The notes: generated from the sequence alone by a model not told the origin. A stretch of DNA of 64,000 nucleotides from Nonomuraea africana (GCF_014873535.1 NZ_JADBEF010000001.1:8060001-8124000), one strand, 5' to 3'. Positions 7,537 to 16,181 are shown, counted from the stretch's first letter. A program made the numbers and translations.

Positions 7537-9364
7537 TGTCGATCACGTCCTGGATGACTCCGGCCAGCTCCTCGGCCTTGAACGGGAGCCCGCGCACGCG
7601 GTTGTAGCTGATGATGTCGACCAGGAACTTCGCGCGCAGCAGCAGCGCCAGCTGGCCGAGGTTGATCTCGGGCAGGAGCACCTTGTCGTAGCTCTTGAGC
7701 ACCTCGCCGGTGTTGGCCGGCAGCGGGTTGAGGTGGCGCAGGTGTGTCTGGGCGACCTTGCCGCCCGCCTTCCTGATCCTGCGTACGGCAGCGGCGATCG
7801 GCCCGTAGGTCGAACCCCAGCCCAGGACCAGCACCTTCGCGTCGCCGTCGGGGTCGTCGACCTCGAGGTCGGGCACGTCGATGCCGTCGATCTTGGCCTG
7901 GCGCAGCCTGACCATGAGGTCGTGGTTGTTCGGGTCGTAGGAGATGTTGCCCGAGCCGTCGGCCTTCTCGATGCCGCCGATGCGGTGCTCGAGGCTGGCC
8001 GTACCGGGGATGGCCCACGGACGGGACAGCGTCTCGGCGTCGCGCTTGTACGGCAGGAACGCCTCGTCGGTCTTGACCGCGAACTCGGTGGAGATGTCGG
8101 GGAGGTCGCCGACCTCGGGCAGCCGCCACGGCTCGGAGCCGTTGGCGAGGTAGCCGTCGGACAGCAGGTAGACCGGCGTGCGGTACTTCACCGCGATGCG
8201 CGCGGCCTCGATCGCCGCGTCGAAGCAGTCGCTCGGCGTGCTCGGCGCCACGATCGGCACCGGCGACTCGCCGTTGCGGCCGAACATGGCCATCAGCAGG
8301 TCGGTCTGCTCGGTCTTGGTCGGCATGCCCGTCGAGGGGCCCGCCCGCTGCACGTCCACCAGGATCAGCGGCAGCTCGGTCATGACCGCCAGGCCGATCG
8401 TCTCGGCCTTCAGCGCCACACCGGGACCGCTCGTCGTGGTCACGCCCAGCGCGCCGCCGAACGCCGCGCCGAGCGCCGCGCCGACGCCCGCGATCTCGTC
8501 CTCCGCCTGGAAGGTGCGGATGCCGAACCGCTTGTGCCGCGACAGCTCGTGCAGGATGTCGGAGGCCGGCGTGATCGGGTACGACCCGAGGAAGAGCGGC
8601 AGCTTCGACTGGACGCTCGCCGCGATCAGGCCGTAGGCCAGCGCCTGGTTGCCCGAGATGTTGCGGTACACGCCAGGGGGCAGCTTGGCCGGCTTGACCT
8701 CGTACGACACCGAGAAGGACTCGGTCGTCTCGCCGTAGTTCCAGCCCGCCTGGAAGGCCGCGATGTTCGCCTTGGCGATCTCGGGCTTCTTGGCGAACTT
8801 CTGCTCGAGGAAGCTGATGGTGTGCTCGGTCGGCCGGTGGTAGAGCCAGCTCAGCAGCCCGAGGGCGAACATGTTCTTGGAGCGCTCGGCGTCCTTCTTC
8901 GACAGGTCGAAGCCTTCGAGCGCCTTCACCGTCAGCGACGTCAGCGGCACCGCGTGCACGCGCCACTCGCTCAGCGAGTCGTCGTCGAGCGGGCTGACCT
9001 CGTAGCCGACCTTCTGCAGGTTGCGCTTGGTGAACTCGTCGGTGTTCGCGATGATGTCGGCGCCCTTGGGCAGGTCGCCCAGGTTGGCCTTCAGCGCCGC
9101 CGGGTTCATCGCGACGAGGACGTTGGGCGCGTCGCCGGGCGTCAGGATGTCGTGGTCGGCGAAGTGCAGCTGGAAGCTCGAGACGCCGGGCAGGGTGCCT
9201 GCGGGCGCGCGGATCTCAGCCGGGAAGTTGGGGAGCGTGGACAGATCGTTGCCGAACTCCGCCGTCCCGGCCGTGAAGCGGTCGCCGGTGAGCTGCATGC
9301 CGTCGCCGGAGTCGCCGGCGAACCGGATGATCACTCTGTCGAGTTGCTGAACCTGCTTCGTCAC
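7529..9364 (-). CDS. korA: 2-oxoacid:ferredoxin oxidoreductase alpha subunit (fused gamma-alpha)
   Basis: A 611-residue fused subunit. The N-terminal gamma domain (about 1-190) begins with VIIRFAGDSGDGMQLTGDRF. The pyrimidine-binding alpha domain follows at about 215-440 with GSYPITPASDILHELS, FQAEDEIAGVGAALGAAFGG, TTTSGPGVALKAETIGLAV and the PSTGMPTKTEQTDL signature. A C-terminal domain (about 480-611) contains VLGWGSTYGPIAAAVRRI. Start is GTG at 9364 with an AGGAGG-type ribosome site 6-8 bp upstream. It overlaps korB by 8 bp, forming a two-gene operon. The operon sits 1.8 kb from the reduced nuo cluster and is divergent from it, which fits a shared ferredoxin-linked respiratory role (inference). 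Confidence 0.93.
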   Translation of the reverse strand: MTKQVQQLDRVIIRFAGDSGDGMQLTGDRFTAGTAEFGNDLSTLPNFPAEIRAPAGTLPGVSSFQLHFADHDILTPGDAPNVLVAMNPAALKANLGDLPKGADIIANTDEFTKRNLQKVGYEVSPLDDDSLSEWRVHAVPLTSLTVKALEGFDLSKKDAERSKNMFALGLLSWLYHRPTEHTISFLEQKFAKKPEIAKANIAAFQAGWNYGETTESFSVSYEVKPAKLPPGVYRNISGNQALAYGLIAASVQSKLPLFLGSYPITPASDILHELSRHKRFGIRTFQAEDEIAGVGAALGAAFGGALGVTTTSGPGVALKAETIGLAVMTELPLILVDVQRAGPSTGMPTKTEQTDLLMAMFGRNGESPVPIVAPSTPSDCFDAAIEAARIAVKYRTPVYLLSDGYLANGSEPWRLPEVGDLPDISTEFAVKTDEAFLPYKRDAETLSRPWAIPGTASLEHRIGGIEKADGSGNISYDPNNHDLMVRLRQAKIDGIDVPDLEVDDPDGDAKVLVLGWGSTYGPIAAAVRRIRKAGGKVAQTHLRHLNPLPANTGEVLKSYDKVLLPEINLGQLALLLRAKFLVDIISYNRVRGLPFKAEELAGVIQDVIDSE

Positions 9365-9601
9365 AGCGAAGTCCTCCTCGACTGCGCTCGTGGCACGTTC
9401 TCGTATTCCATGCTAAGTCCTCGGGGGTCACACGTTTCCGTGACACGCATCACGGGTAAACGCGGGGAAAAGTCAGGCCGACGCGAGAGAACGGGAGGGG
9501 CGACACAGCCCAGCCGCGAGCCGGCACAGGTCCACGTGCAGGCGGGCGAAGAGGACGGTTCGAGTCACGGTGCCTAACTATATGTCCCTACGAAGGCTTA
9601 C

Positions 9602-11050
9602 CTACGTCAGGGGTTGCTTACCCGAATAGTAGATACGGCCTGGCTGCATCCCCGCCGAGCCGTACAGCTCCGGGACCGTCACAAACGTATAGCCCTTCGC
9701 GGTCAGCTGCCGGAGGATCGCCGGGACCGCCTCGACCGTCGTGCGGTGGACGTCGTGCATCAGGATGATCGCTCCCGGGTGCGCCCCGGCGACCGCCCGC
9801 CGGGCCACCGCCGCCGGGTTCCTCTCCCGCCCGTCCGTGGTGTCGACGTCCCAGTTCACCAGCGCGAGCCCGAGCTTGCGGGCGATCGACGTCACCTGTT
9901 CGTTCACCGCCCCGTACGGCGGGCGCAGCAGCGTGGGCGTCTGCCCGACCTCGAGGCTGATCGCGCTCTGCGCCCTGCCGATGGCGTCGGTGATCTTGCT
10001 GCTGGACAGCTTCGTCAGGTCCCGGTGCGACCAGGTGTGGTTGGCGACCAGGTGGCCCTGCTCCCGCATGGCGTCCACCAGCTCGGGGCTGGCGGCCACG
10101 TTCGTGCCCACGGTGAAGAACGTCGCCCGCGCGCCCGCCTTCCTCAGCTCCTCCAGGAGCTCGCCGGTGTAGGGCCCCGGCCCGTCGTCGAAGGTCAGCG
10201 CCACGCACTTGTCCTTCTCACAGTCCACGCCGCCCGCCTTGGCGCTCGTGGCCGGTGGGCTCGTGGTCGGCGTCCCGCTGATGGCCGGCGAGGGCGTCGC
10301 CTCCTTCGCCGCCTCGCGCGCCCGCCGTCCCGTCTCCGACAGCAGGGGCTCCACCAGCTCGCCCGGTACGGCCACCGCCACCCTGCCCAGCGAGCCAGGG
10401 CCCACCTGGTAGTCGTCGAACTCCACCACCAGGTCGCCCGCCGGGTTGAAGGCCATGGAGTCGAACAGGTCGGGGTCGGGCCGCACCGCGTCGTAGTCGA
10501 CCTCGGAGCCGCGCTTCCTCAGCTGCTCGCGGACGATCGTGGTCAGCGGGTTCAGGCTCGTGACCAGGCCGGGCGAGTCGACGACCTTCTCGGACACGCG
10601 GTCGTACCAGACGGTGTGGAGGGAGTTGGCCCAGTTGGCGCCCGCGAACTCACCGGTGCGCAGCCGTACGCCCACGATGTCGTCGGTGGCGGCGGTCAGC
10701 TGCCAGTCCACGTTGAGCTCGGGACGAGGGCGGGGGGCGTCGGCGTCGGTGGACTCGGTGGACTCGGTGAAGCGGCGGAGCCGGGTCTGCGCGAGGTCGT
10801 CGAGCTTGCGGTTGAGATCGGGGGCGTCTCGCAGATCGGGGTAGACGATGTGCACCTCCCTGCCGCCTGCGTCACCTGAGGTGAGTGTCCTGGTGGTCAG
10901 CCCGTCGACGTGGGAGGGGTCGACAAAACTGATCATCGTGGGCTCTGCGGGGATGGTGAGTTCCCGCTCGGGGGAGGCGGTGGCCATGCCGCAGCCGGTG
11001 GAGGCAGCGGCGATAAGCGCGATTCCTCCGAAGAATCGCTTTTTGGGCAT
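9602..11050 (-). CDS. Exported polysaccharide deacetylase (NodB/CE4) lipoprotein
   Basis: A 482-residue protein. The N-terminus carries a lipoprotein signal ending in STGC (about residues 17-20). Residues about 45-240 resemble the DUF3298/RsiV-like extracellular domain (HTVWYDRVSEKVVD, LNPLTTIVREQL, VVEFDDYQVGPG). A low-complexity linker follows, then a NodB catalytic domain (about 285-470). Metal and active-site motifs are all present: TFDDGPGPYT (motif 1), HTWSHRDL (motif 2), RPPYGA (motif 3), DVDTTDG (motif 4) and ILMHDVH (motif 5). It should remove N- or O-acetyl groups from peptidoglycan or another surface polymer outside the cell. The ATG at 11050 lies 98 bp from nuoA, which is divergent. 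The same two-domain order occurs widely in actinomycetes. Confidence 0.9.
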   Translation of the reverse strand: MPKKRFFGGIALIAAASTGCGMATASPERELTIPAEPTMISFVDPSHVDGLTTRTLTSGDAGGREVHIVYPDLRDAPDLNRKLDDLAQTRLRRFTESTESTDADAPRPRPELNVDWQLTAATDDIVGVRLRTGEFAGANWANSLHTVWYDRVSEKVVDSPGLVTSLNPLTTIVREQLRKRGSEVDYDAVRPDPDLFDSMAFNPAGDLVVEFDDYQVGPGSLGRVAVAVPGELVEPLLSETGRRAREAAKEATPSPAISGTPTTSPPATSAKAGGVDCEKDKCVALTFDDGPGPYTGELLEELRKAGARATFFTVGTNVAASPELVDAMREQGHLVANHTWSHRDLTKLSSSKITDAIGRAQSAISLEVGQTPTLLRPPYGAVNEQVTSIARKLGLALVNWDVDTTDGRERNPAAVARRAVAGAHPGAIILMHDVHRTTVEAVPAILRQLTAKGYTFVTVPELYGSAGMQPGRIYYSGKQPLT

Positions 11051-11148
11051 GGAGGACAGGTTATGGGGGTCTTGTACCTCTTTACTGTCGTTTGGGTTTA
11101 AGCGAACAGAGCCTTTGGGTGAGAGACGGGTGGGGTTACGATCAGCAC

Positions 11149-11520
11149 ATGGGTGGCTACTTCGGCTCCTACACGCTGGTTTTCGCGCTGCTCGTCATCG
11201 GGGTGGGCATCGTCGCGGGAGCCCTGACGGCCAACCGCCTGCTGCGCCCGACCCGCCCGACGGTGGAGAAACTGACCACGTACGAGTGCGGGGTGGACCC
11301 GGTCGGCGAGGGGTGGGCACAGTCGCAGATCAGGTATTACGTGTTCACGTACCTGTATGTGGTGTTCGCGGTGGACGCGGTCTTCCTGTTCCCTTGGGCG
11401 ATGGTGTTCGCAGCGCCCGGGTACGGGATGACGACCCTGGTGGAGATGTTCGTGTTCCTTGGCTTCATCGCACTGGGCATCTTGTACGCGTGGAAGAAAC
11501 GCGTCCTGACGTGGACGTAA
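11149..11520 (+). CDS. nuoA: NADH-quinone oxidoreductase subunit A
   Basis: A 123-residue membrane subunit of complex I with three predicted helices. The NuoA signature appears as TTYECGVDPVGEG, IRYYVFTYLYVVFAVDAVFLFPW and WKKRVLTW at the end. ATG at 11149 was chosen because it gives the usual length; an upstream in-frame TTG (11092) would add residues that look non-coding. First gene of the reduced nuo cluster. It is separated from nuoB by 300 bp, unusually wide for this family, so nuoB may have its own promoter. Confidence 0.93.
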   Translation: MGGYFGSYTLVFALLVIGVGIVAGALTANRLLRPTRPTVEKLTTYECGVDPVGEGWAQSQIRYYVFTYLYVVFAVDAVFLFPWAMVFAAPGYGMTTLVEMFVFLGFIALGILYAWKKRVLTWT

Positions 11521-11820
11521 GACACCGGGCCCTCAGCACCTCGCTCACCTGAACCTCACCTCCACCTCCGCGTTCGCCCTCACCTCCACCTTGGCCCGGG
11601 CCGAGATCTCCCCATGTGGTTCGGTCTCCCTAGTACCCGCCCGCCAGTCCGCACCCCGCTCCGGAGGGCCCTCTCGAGTTCTCCGGATCACCCATTCCGC
11701 GTCCTCCCTCGGTGTCAACTCCTGCCGTAGAGACCCGAGGAGCACACTGGCGGTGCCGGGATGTGGGATGTCGGAGTGCCCCTCTACTCCTGGAGCGGCG
11801 GGCGTTGGAGAATAGGTGTC
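11521..11820. other. Gap between nuoA and nuoB, no gene seen
   Basis: 300 bp with several open frames, but no recognisable protein, no family motif and no strong ribosome site. Near 11553-11602 there are CCTCACCTCCACCT-like pyrimidine-rich near-repeats. It may hold the nuoB promoter; no clear -35/-10 pair was identified. Confidence 0.4.
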
Positions 11821-12345
11821 ATGGCCGATCTTCCGATGCCGACTGTGGGGCCGGTCTCCCGGCTGGCGCCCAAGCCGATGCGCTTCGTGCTGAACTGGGG
11901 ACGGCGCTACTCCCTCTGGGTGTTCAACTTCGGTCTCGCGTGCTGCGCGATCGAGTTCATCGCCACGTCGATGAGCAGGCACGACTTCATCCGCTTCGGG
12001 GTGATCCCGTTCGCGAACGGGCCTCGCCAGGCGGATCTGATGATCGTCTCGGGCACCGTCACCGACAAGATGGCCCCTGCCGTCAAGCGGCTCTACGAGC
12101 AGATGCCCGACCCGAAGTACGTCATCTCCTTCGGCGCCTGCTCCAACACGGGCGGCCCGTACTGGGACTCCTACTGCGTGACCAAGGGCGTCGACCAGAT
12201 CATCCCCGTCGACATCTACGTCCCCGGCTGCCCGCCGCGGCCGGAGGCGCTGCTGCACGGCATCATGAAGCTGCAGGAGAAGATCGCCGAGGAGCGGCTC
12301 GGCGACCGTTACGTGTGGTCGCGTGCCCACGGGGAGGACGCGTGA
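11821..12345 (+). CDS. nuoB: NADH-quinone oxidoreductase subunit B
   Basis: A 174-residue subunit that ligates the N2 [4Fe-4S] cluster. The ligands are visible in GLACCAIEFIATS (adjacent Cys pair), FGACSNTGGPYWDSYC and YVPGCPPRPEALLHGI. ATG at 11821 gives the usual length. The stop overlaps nuoC by 4 bp (GTGA). In complex I this subunit sits between the peripheral arm and the membrane and forms the quinone site together with NuoD, yet no nuoD is present here, so its partner must be encoded elsewhere or replaced. Confidence 0.95.
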   Translation: MADLPMPTVGPVSRLAPKPMRFVLNWGRRYSLWVFNFGLACCAIEFIATSMSRHDFIRFGVIPFANGPRQADLMIVSGTVTDKMAPAVKRLYEQMPDPKYVISFGACSNTGGPYWDSYCVTKGVDQIIPVDIYVPGCPPRPEALLHGIMKLQEKIAEERLGDRYVWSRAHGEDA

Positions 12346-13640
12346 CCCTCGCCGAGCGTTTCGGGGACAGGGCCCAGGTCTCGGAGTCATGGGGTGAGCG
12401 AACGGTCGACGTCGCCGCGTCCGACTGGATCGAACTGCTGACGTACTGCAGGGACACCGGTTACGAGTTCTTCGACTGGCTCAGCGGGGTGGACGAGCCG
12501 CCCGACGGGTTCGGCGTCGTCGCGCACGTCTACAACCCGTCCACGCACGAGCGGTTGCTGCTGCGGACGCGGGTGCCGCGCGCGGACCCGCACCTGCCGT
12601 CCGCTGTGGGGGTGTATCGGGGGGCGAACTGGCACGAGCGGGAGACGTTCGAGATGTTCGGCGTGATCTTCGATGATCACCCGTATCTGGTGCCGCTGTT
12701 GCTGCCTGAAGGTTTTGAGGGATATCCGCTTCGGAAGGACTTCGTGCTGGCGGCACGGGTCGCGAAGGCTTGGCCTGGCGCCAAGGAACCTGGCGAGTCG
12801 GGCCACGGCGCCCCCAGCCGCCGCAAGACCCTCCCACCCGGCGTCCCCGCCGAATGGCCCACAACCCCGACCCCACCCTCGACCCCACCGGCGTCGGAGA
12901 CCCCGCCTTCGACCCCGCCCCCGCCTTCGGCTGAGACTCCACCGGCGACTGCGCCCCCACGGGCGCCCGGGGCCCCACCGGCGTCGGAGACACCACCATC
13001 GACCCCGCCCCCGCCTTCGGCTGAGACTCCACCGGCGACTGCGCCCCCACGGGCGCCCGAGGCCTCACCCGCGTCGGAGACACCACCATCGACCCCCACC
13101 CCGCCTTCGGCTGAGACTCCACCCGCGACTGCGTCCCCATCGGCGCCCGCGGCCCCACCGGCGTCCGAGACCCCACCGGCGGAATCGGAGAGTCCCTCGT
13201 CCACCACACGTTTGGGGGAGGCGGCTCCTTCTGGACTGCCCGTGCCCACTACGGATCCGGGCGAGGTGGCTTCGTCAGGTTCCTCAGCCTCCGAGGCTTC
13301 AGTATCCGAGTCATCGGAAGATGCTGATTCGGGGGCGTCTCATCGGGGTCCGGGGGATCGTGGCTCAGGGGGAGGGGGTGCGCACCGCCGTTCGCAGGAG
13401 GCAGCGGGGTCCTCGTCTGCCCCGACGCCGACGCCGAGGGAGTCCGGTTCCGCGTCGGTCGAGCGGCCGGATTCGTCTGGGCGGCCTGGGGCCTCCTCAG
13501 GCTCGGAGCAGGTTGGTTCCGCACCGCCCGACGAAGGGCGGGCTTCGGGCTCAGCCGAGTCGGGGGAGTCCGGTTCGTCGGGGTCTTCGTCATCGCAGTC
13601 TTCTGAATCGCGTGCGCCCCTGGAGGAGCCCGATGGGTGA
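12342..13640 (+). CDS. nuoC: NADH-quinone oxidoreductase subunit C with long Pro/Ser/Thr-rich tail
   Basis: GTG start overlapping nuoB by 4 bp; 432 residues. Residues 1 to about 150 are a normal NuoC (30 kDa) domain, with the signature ANWHERETFEMFGVIFDDHP (96-115) and LPLRKDF-like GYPLRKDF. Everything after about 150 (some 280 residues) is low complexity: three and a half copies of a 30-residue Pro/Ser/Thr/Ala repeat, then a Ser/Gly/Glu-rich stretch. In enterobacteria the C-terminal fusion of NuoC is NuoD; this tail has no NuoD motif at all. The reading frame is intact and ends inside nuoH (8-bp overlap), so the tail is retained rather than a frameshift artefact. Its role is unknown; its length and Ser/Thr content are unusual. 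Confidence 0.9.
   Translation: MTLAERFGDRAQVSESWGERTVDVAASDWIELLTYCRDTGYEFFDWLSGVDEPPDGFGVVAHVYNPSTHERLLLRTRVPRADPHLPSAVGVYRGANWHERETFEMFGVIFDDHPYLVPLLLPEGFEGYPLRKDFVLAARVAKAWPGAKEPGESGHGAPSRRKTLPPGVPAEWPTTPTPPSTPPASETPPSTPPPPSAETPPATAPPRAPGAPPASETPPSTPPPPSAETPPATAPPRAPEASPASETPPSTPTPPSAETPPATASPSAPAAPPASETPPAESESPSSTTRLGEAAPSGLPVPTTDPGEVASSGSSASEASVSESSEDADSGASHRGPGDRGSGGGGAHRRSQEAAGSSSAPTPTPRESGSASVERPDSSGRPGASSGSEQVGSAPPDEGRASGSAESGESGSSGSSSSQSSESRAPLEEPDG
12885..13178 (+). repeat. 90-bp in-frame tandem repeat in the nuoC tail
   Basis: Units at 12885-12974, 12975-13064 and 13065-13154, plus a partial fourth to about 13178. Each unit encodes about 30 residues beginning PPASETPPST and containing SAETPPAT. 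The first two differ at only a few bases; the third is more diverged. The period is a multiple of three, so copy-number change would keep the nuoC frame. Confidence 0.93.
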
Positions 13641-14586
13641 AGTCCTCGACATCGTTCTGAGGTTCGTCGTCATCCTGCTCGTGTTCCTGCTCCTCCCGCT
13701 CATCGTCGGTCAGACCGAGCACAAGGTCATGGCGCACATGCAGTCGCGTCTCGGCCCGATGTACGCCGGAGGCTTCCACGGCTGGGCGCAGCTCATCGCG
13801 GACGGGGTGAAGTTCGCCCAGAAAGAGGACGTCATCCCGGCCGCCGCCGACCGCAGGGTGTTCCAGATCGCGCCCGGTGTCGCGCTCGTCCCCTATCTCC
13901 TCGTACTGATCGTCGTCCCCATCGGCCCCGGTCTCGTCGGGGTGGATCTCGATCTCGGATTGTTCTACGTGCTCGCGGTCATGGGCATCGGCGTGCTCGG
14001 GTCGATCATGGCCGGGTGGGCCTCGGCCAACAAGTACTCGGTGCTGGGCGGGATGCGCTCAGCCGCGCAGCTCATGTCCTACGAGCTCCCCCTGGTGCTG
14101 GCCGCCTCCTCCGTCGCCATGGCGGCGGGGACGCTCTCCCTGCCGGGCATCGTCGAGGCCTGGCAGTGGTGGTGGCTGCCCTGGCAGTTGATCGGCGCGA
14201 TCGTGTTCTTCCTCGCGGGCCTCGCCGAGCTGCGGCGGCCGCCGTTCGACATGCCCATCGCCGAGTCCGAGATCATCATGGGGCCGATGACCGAGTACAC
14301 GGGCATGCGTTTCGCGCTGTTCATGCTGTCGGAGTATGTCGGCATCGTGGTGCTCTCCTTCCTCACCACGGTCCTGTTCCTCGGGGGCTGGCACGGCCCG
14401 TTGCTGCCCGGTGTCGTCTGGACGTTCCTCAAGGTCTTCGCGCTGGCGTTCGTGATCATCTGGTTTCGCGTCAGCTTTCCCCGGCTGCGGGAGGACCAGT
14501 TGCAGCGGCTCGCGTGGGTCGGTCTGGTTCCTCTCGCCCTGGTGCAGCTCGCGTTCACCGGTGTGGTCAAGGTCCTCATCGGCTGA
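13633..14586 (+). CDS. nuoH: NADH-quinone oxidoreductase subunit H
   Basis: A 317-residue membrane subunit with about eight helices. Signatures present are MAHMQSRLGPMYAG (canonical MQ-R-GP loop), LIADGVKFAQKEDVIPAAADR, NKYSVLGGMRSAAQLMSYEL and RPPFDMPIAESEIIMG (quinone-chamber acidic loop). ATG at 13633 lies 8 bp inside the end of nuoC. The residue before the loop is TEHKVMAHM where most NuoH have YERKV, a small departure from consensus. The gene is followed not by nuoI but by a kinase on the opposite strand, which breaks the transcript. Confidence 0.95.
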   Translation: MGEVLDIVLRFVVILLVFLLLPLIVGQTEHKVMAHMQSRLGPMYAGGFHGWAQLIADGVKFAQKEDVIPAAADRRVFQIAPGVALVPYLLVLIVVPIGPGLVGVDLDLGLFYVLAVMGIGVLGSIMAGWASANKYSVLGGMRSAAQLMSYELPLVLAASSVAMAAGTLSLPGIVEAWQWWWLPWQLIGAIVFFLAGLAELRRPPFDMPIAESEIIMGPMTEYTGMRFALFMLSEYVGIVVLSFLTTVLFLGGWHGPLLPGVVWTFLKVFALAFVIIWFRVSFPRLREDQLQRLAWVGLVPLALVQLAFTGVVKVLIG

Positions 14587-14615
14587 CGGTTCCTGCTTGT
14601 GGGTACGGCGGGGCG

Positions 14616-14643
14616 GGCCACGGGGTCTCTCGGACGCGTGGCC
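14616..14643 (+). terminator. Possible terminator between nuoH and the antisense kinase
   Basis: Inverted repeat GGCCACG/CGTGGCC (14616-14622 and 14637-14643) with a 14-nt loop, followed by TTGTCGTTT. It is a weak hairpin, but it lies between two convergent genes, where a terminator is expected. Confidence 0.35.
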
Positions 14644-14758
14644 TTGTCGTTTGCGGGCGATGTGACGGCGGTCGGCCGAAGTCGGCTGGAGGAGCGTGGG
14701 GTGACGGGCGGTGCGCGGTGACCACGGTGGGCTTGGGTGGGCTTGCCGTACGGGAAGG

Positions 14759-16030
14759 TCAGTCGACGATGGCGAGCATGATCGCGGACGCGGTGGGGCG
14801 GTCGGAGGGGGTTTTGGCCAGCGCGGCGCCCACGATCCCGCGTAACGAGGGCGGCAGTGACGACAGGTCGGGGTGCAGGTTGAGCACGCGGTTGAAGACC
14901 GCGGGCACGGTGTCCTCGCCGAACGCGGGCCTGCCCGTCGCCGCGAAGGTCATCGTCACCGCCCAGCTGAAGACGTCGGACGGCGGGCCGACGGTTGATC
15001 CGGATAGCTGCTCAGGCGACATGTAAGGCGGAGTGCCCGCGACCTTGCCCGTCATCGTCGAGCTGTCGAGGGAGCGCGCGATGCCGAAGTCGATCACGCG
15101 AGGGCCGTCGGAGCCGATCAGGACGTTGCTCGGCTTGAAGTCGCGATGGACGACGCCCGCCTTGTGGATGGCGGCGAGGGCGCCGACCGTGGACAGCGCG
15201 AGCCGGGTGAGGCTGTCCTCGTCGCGCGGGCCGTGGGTGCGGACGAGTTGCTCGAGCGAGGGGCCGGCGACGTATTCGCTCACGATGTAGGCGTGCTCGG
15301 GGCTGATGTTGACATCGAGCAGCCTGGCTGTGGAAAACGTGGCGACCCTGCGCGCCGCGTCGACCTCACGGGCGAAGCGGTTGCGCGCGAACTCGTCGCC
15401 GAGGTCGTGGAGCACCTTGACGGCCACCTGCGTGCCGTTGGGCGCCGCCGCGAGGTAGACCGCGCCCTGGCCGCCGCGGCCGAGGGAGCGCAGCACGCGG
15501 TAGTGGCCGATCCACTCTGGCTCGCCTGGACGGCGCGCGGCGCCCGTGGGCACGGTGGCGCGGTTGTGCACAGGGCGGCCACCAGTGTGATCGTGGATCG
15601 GGCCCCCGCGACCTGCGGGTCTGCCAAGTCCGGGGGTGTGGCCATGGCCGGGCCTGCCGTGTGCCGGGCCGCCGTGACCCGCGATGAAGTGGTGGGCCGG
15701 CCTGCCGCGCCTGACCATCAGGGGCACGAGGATGCCGCTGTGGATGACGCCTCCCGCCCAGCTGATCAGCAGGCCGAGGCCGACCAGGGCGAACAGCCAG
15801 TCAGGGGCGAGCTCGACGTCGTCGTAGCTGAGCGCGACGAGGACGAACGCGCTGACGCAGGTGCCGTAGAGCGCGGCCGCGACGATCAGTGCCTTGCTCT
15901 GCAGCCAGTACGCGGCGAACCCGATGCTGAAGGGCGTCGCCATGCCGCACGTCAGGAACGGGACCGCGGCCCAGGCGACGGCGGCCGTCCAGGCTCCTGC
16001 GCCGGGGCGATGGGGATGGCTGTGCGGCAT
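14759..16030 (-). CDS. Membrane Ser/Thr protein kinase inside the nuo cluster
   Basis: 423 residues from the ATG at 16030; an ORF extension to 16147 would place extra residues before a natural Met and is not favoured. Three to four hydrophobic helices occupy about residues 12-105, then a His/Gly/Pro-rich linker (HGGPAHGRPGHGH and similar, 110-165), then a complete Hanks-type kinase domain to the C-terminus. Kinase motifs are LGRGGQGAVYLA (P-loop), VAVKVLHD (catalytic Lys), VHRDFKPSNVLI (catalytic loop), DFGIARS (Mg-binding) and GTPPYMSPEQ (activation segment). Membrane-first, kinase-last order differs from the common actinobacterial layout (kinase first, then one helix and sensor). It is transcribed against the nuo genes, splitting nuoH from nuoI. 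Targets are unknown. Confidence 0.9.
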   Translation of the reverse strand: MPHSHPHRPGAGAWTAAVAWAAVPFLTCGMATPFSIGFAAYWLQSKALIVAAALYGTCVSAFVLVALSYDDVELAPDWLFALVGLGLLISWAGGVIHSGILVPLMVRRGRPAHHFIAGHGGPAHGRPGHGHTPGLGRPAGRGGPIHDHTGGRPVHNRATVPTGAARRPGEPEWIGHYRVLRSLGRGGQGAVYLAAAPNGTQVAVKVLHDLGDEFARNRFAREVDAARRVATFSTARLLDVNISPEHAYIVSEYVAGPSLEQLVRTHGPRDEDSLTRLALSTVGALAAIHKAGVVHRDFKPSNVLIGSDGPRVIDFGIARSLDSSTMTGKVAGTPPYMSPEQLSGSTVGPPSDVFSWAVTMTFAATGRPAFGEDTVPAVFNRVLNLHPDLSSLPPSLRGIVGAALAKTPSDRPTASAIMLAIVD

Positions 16031-16068
16031 GGGCGAGAGAGTATCTGGTCGGGGGGACGGAATCGGGA

Positions 16069-16134
16069 TTGTGGACAACCCCTGTGGATAACGTGCGCGG
16101 TTCCTGTGGATGACTGTGGAAAACCTGGGGACAA
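16069..16134 (+). promoter_or_regulatory. Cluster of DnaA-box-like sites upstream of nuoI
   Basis: Within 66 bp there are five same-orientation 9-mers: TGTGGACAA (16070-16078), TGTGGATAA (16083-16091), TGTGGATGA (16105-16113), TGTGGAAAA (16115-16123) and TGGGGACAA (16126-16134). The reverse complements of the first two are TTGTCCACA and TTATCCACA, the preferred high-GC actinomycete box and the classical E. coli box. They sit between the start of the antisense kinase (16030) and nuoI (16182). There is no AT-rich unwinding element and no dnaA/dnaN neighbour, so this is not read as an origin; regulation or titration of DnaA is possible. Confidence 0.6.
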
Positions 16135-16181
16135 CGGGCAGGCGCATTCACCTGCGACGCATAGTGCGTCATGATGTTGGT

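Noticed and set aside
11092..11148. TTG-initiated extension of nuoA
   Set aside because: Adds residues not seen in NuoA; ATG at 11149 gives the normal length.
11545..12390. Minus-strand open frame across the nuoA-nuoB gap and nuoB
   Set aside because: Overlaps nuoB fully; the portion in the gap has no start signal or known motif.
12885..13178. CRISPR array
   Set aside because: Repeats are contiguous 90-bp units in coding frame without spacers.
16069..16134. Replication origin
   Set aside because: No AT-rich element, no dnaA/dnaN/gyr neighbours, and only one orientation of boxes.
16031..16147. Extension of the kinase upstream of 16030
   Set aside because: It runs through the DnaA-box cluster with Arg/Pro-rich residues before the natural Met.
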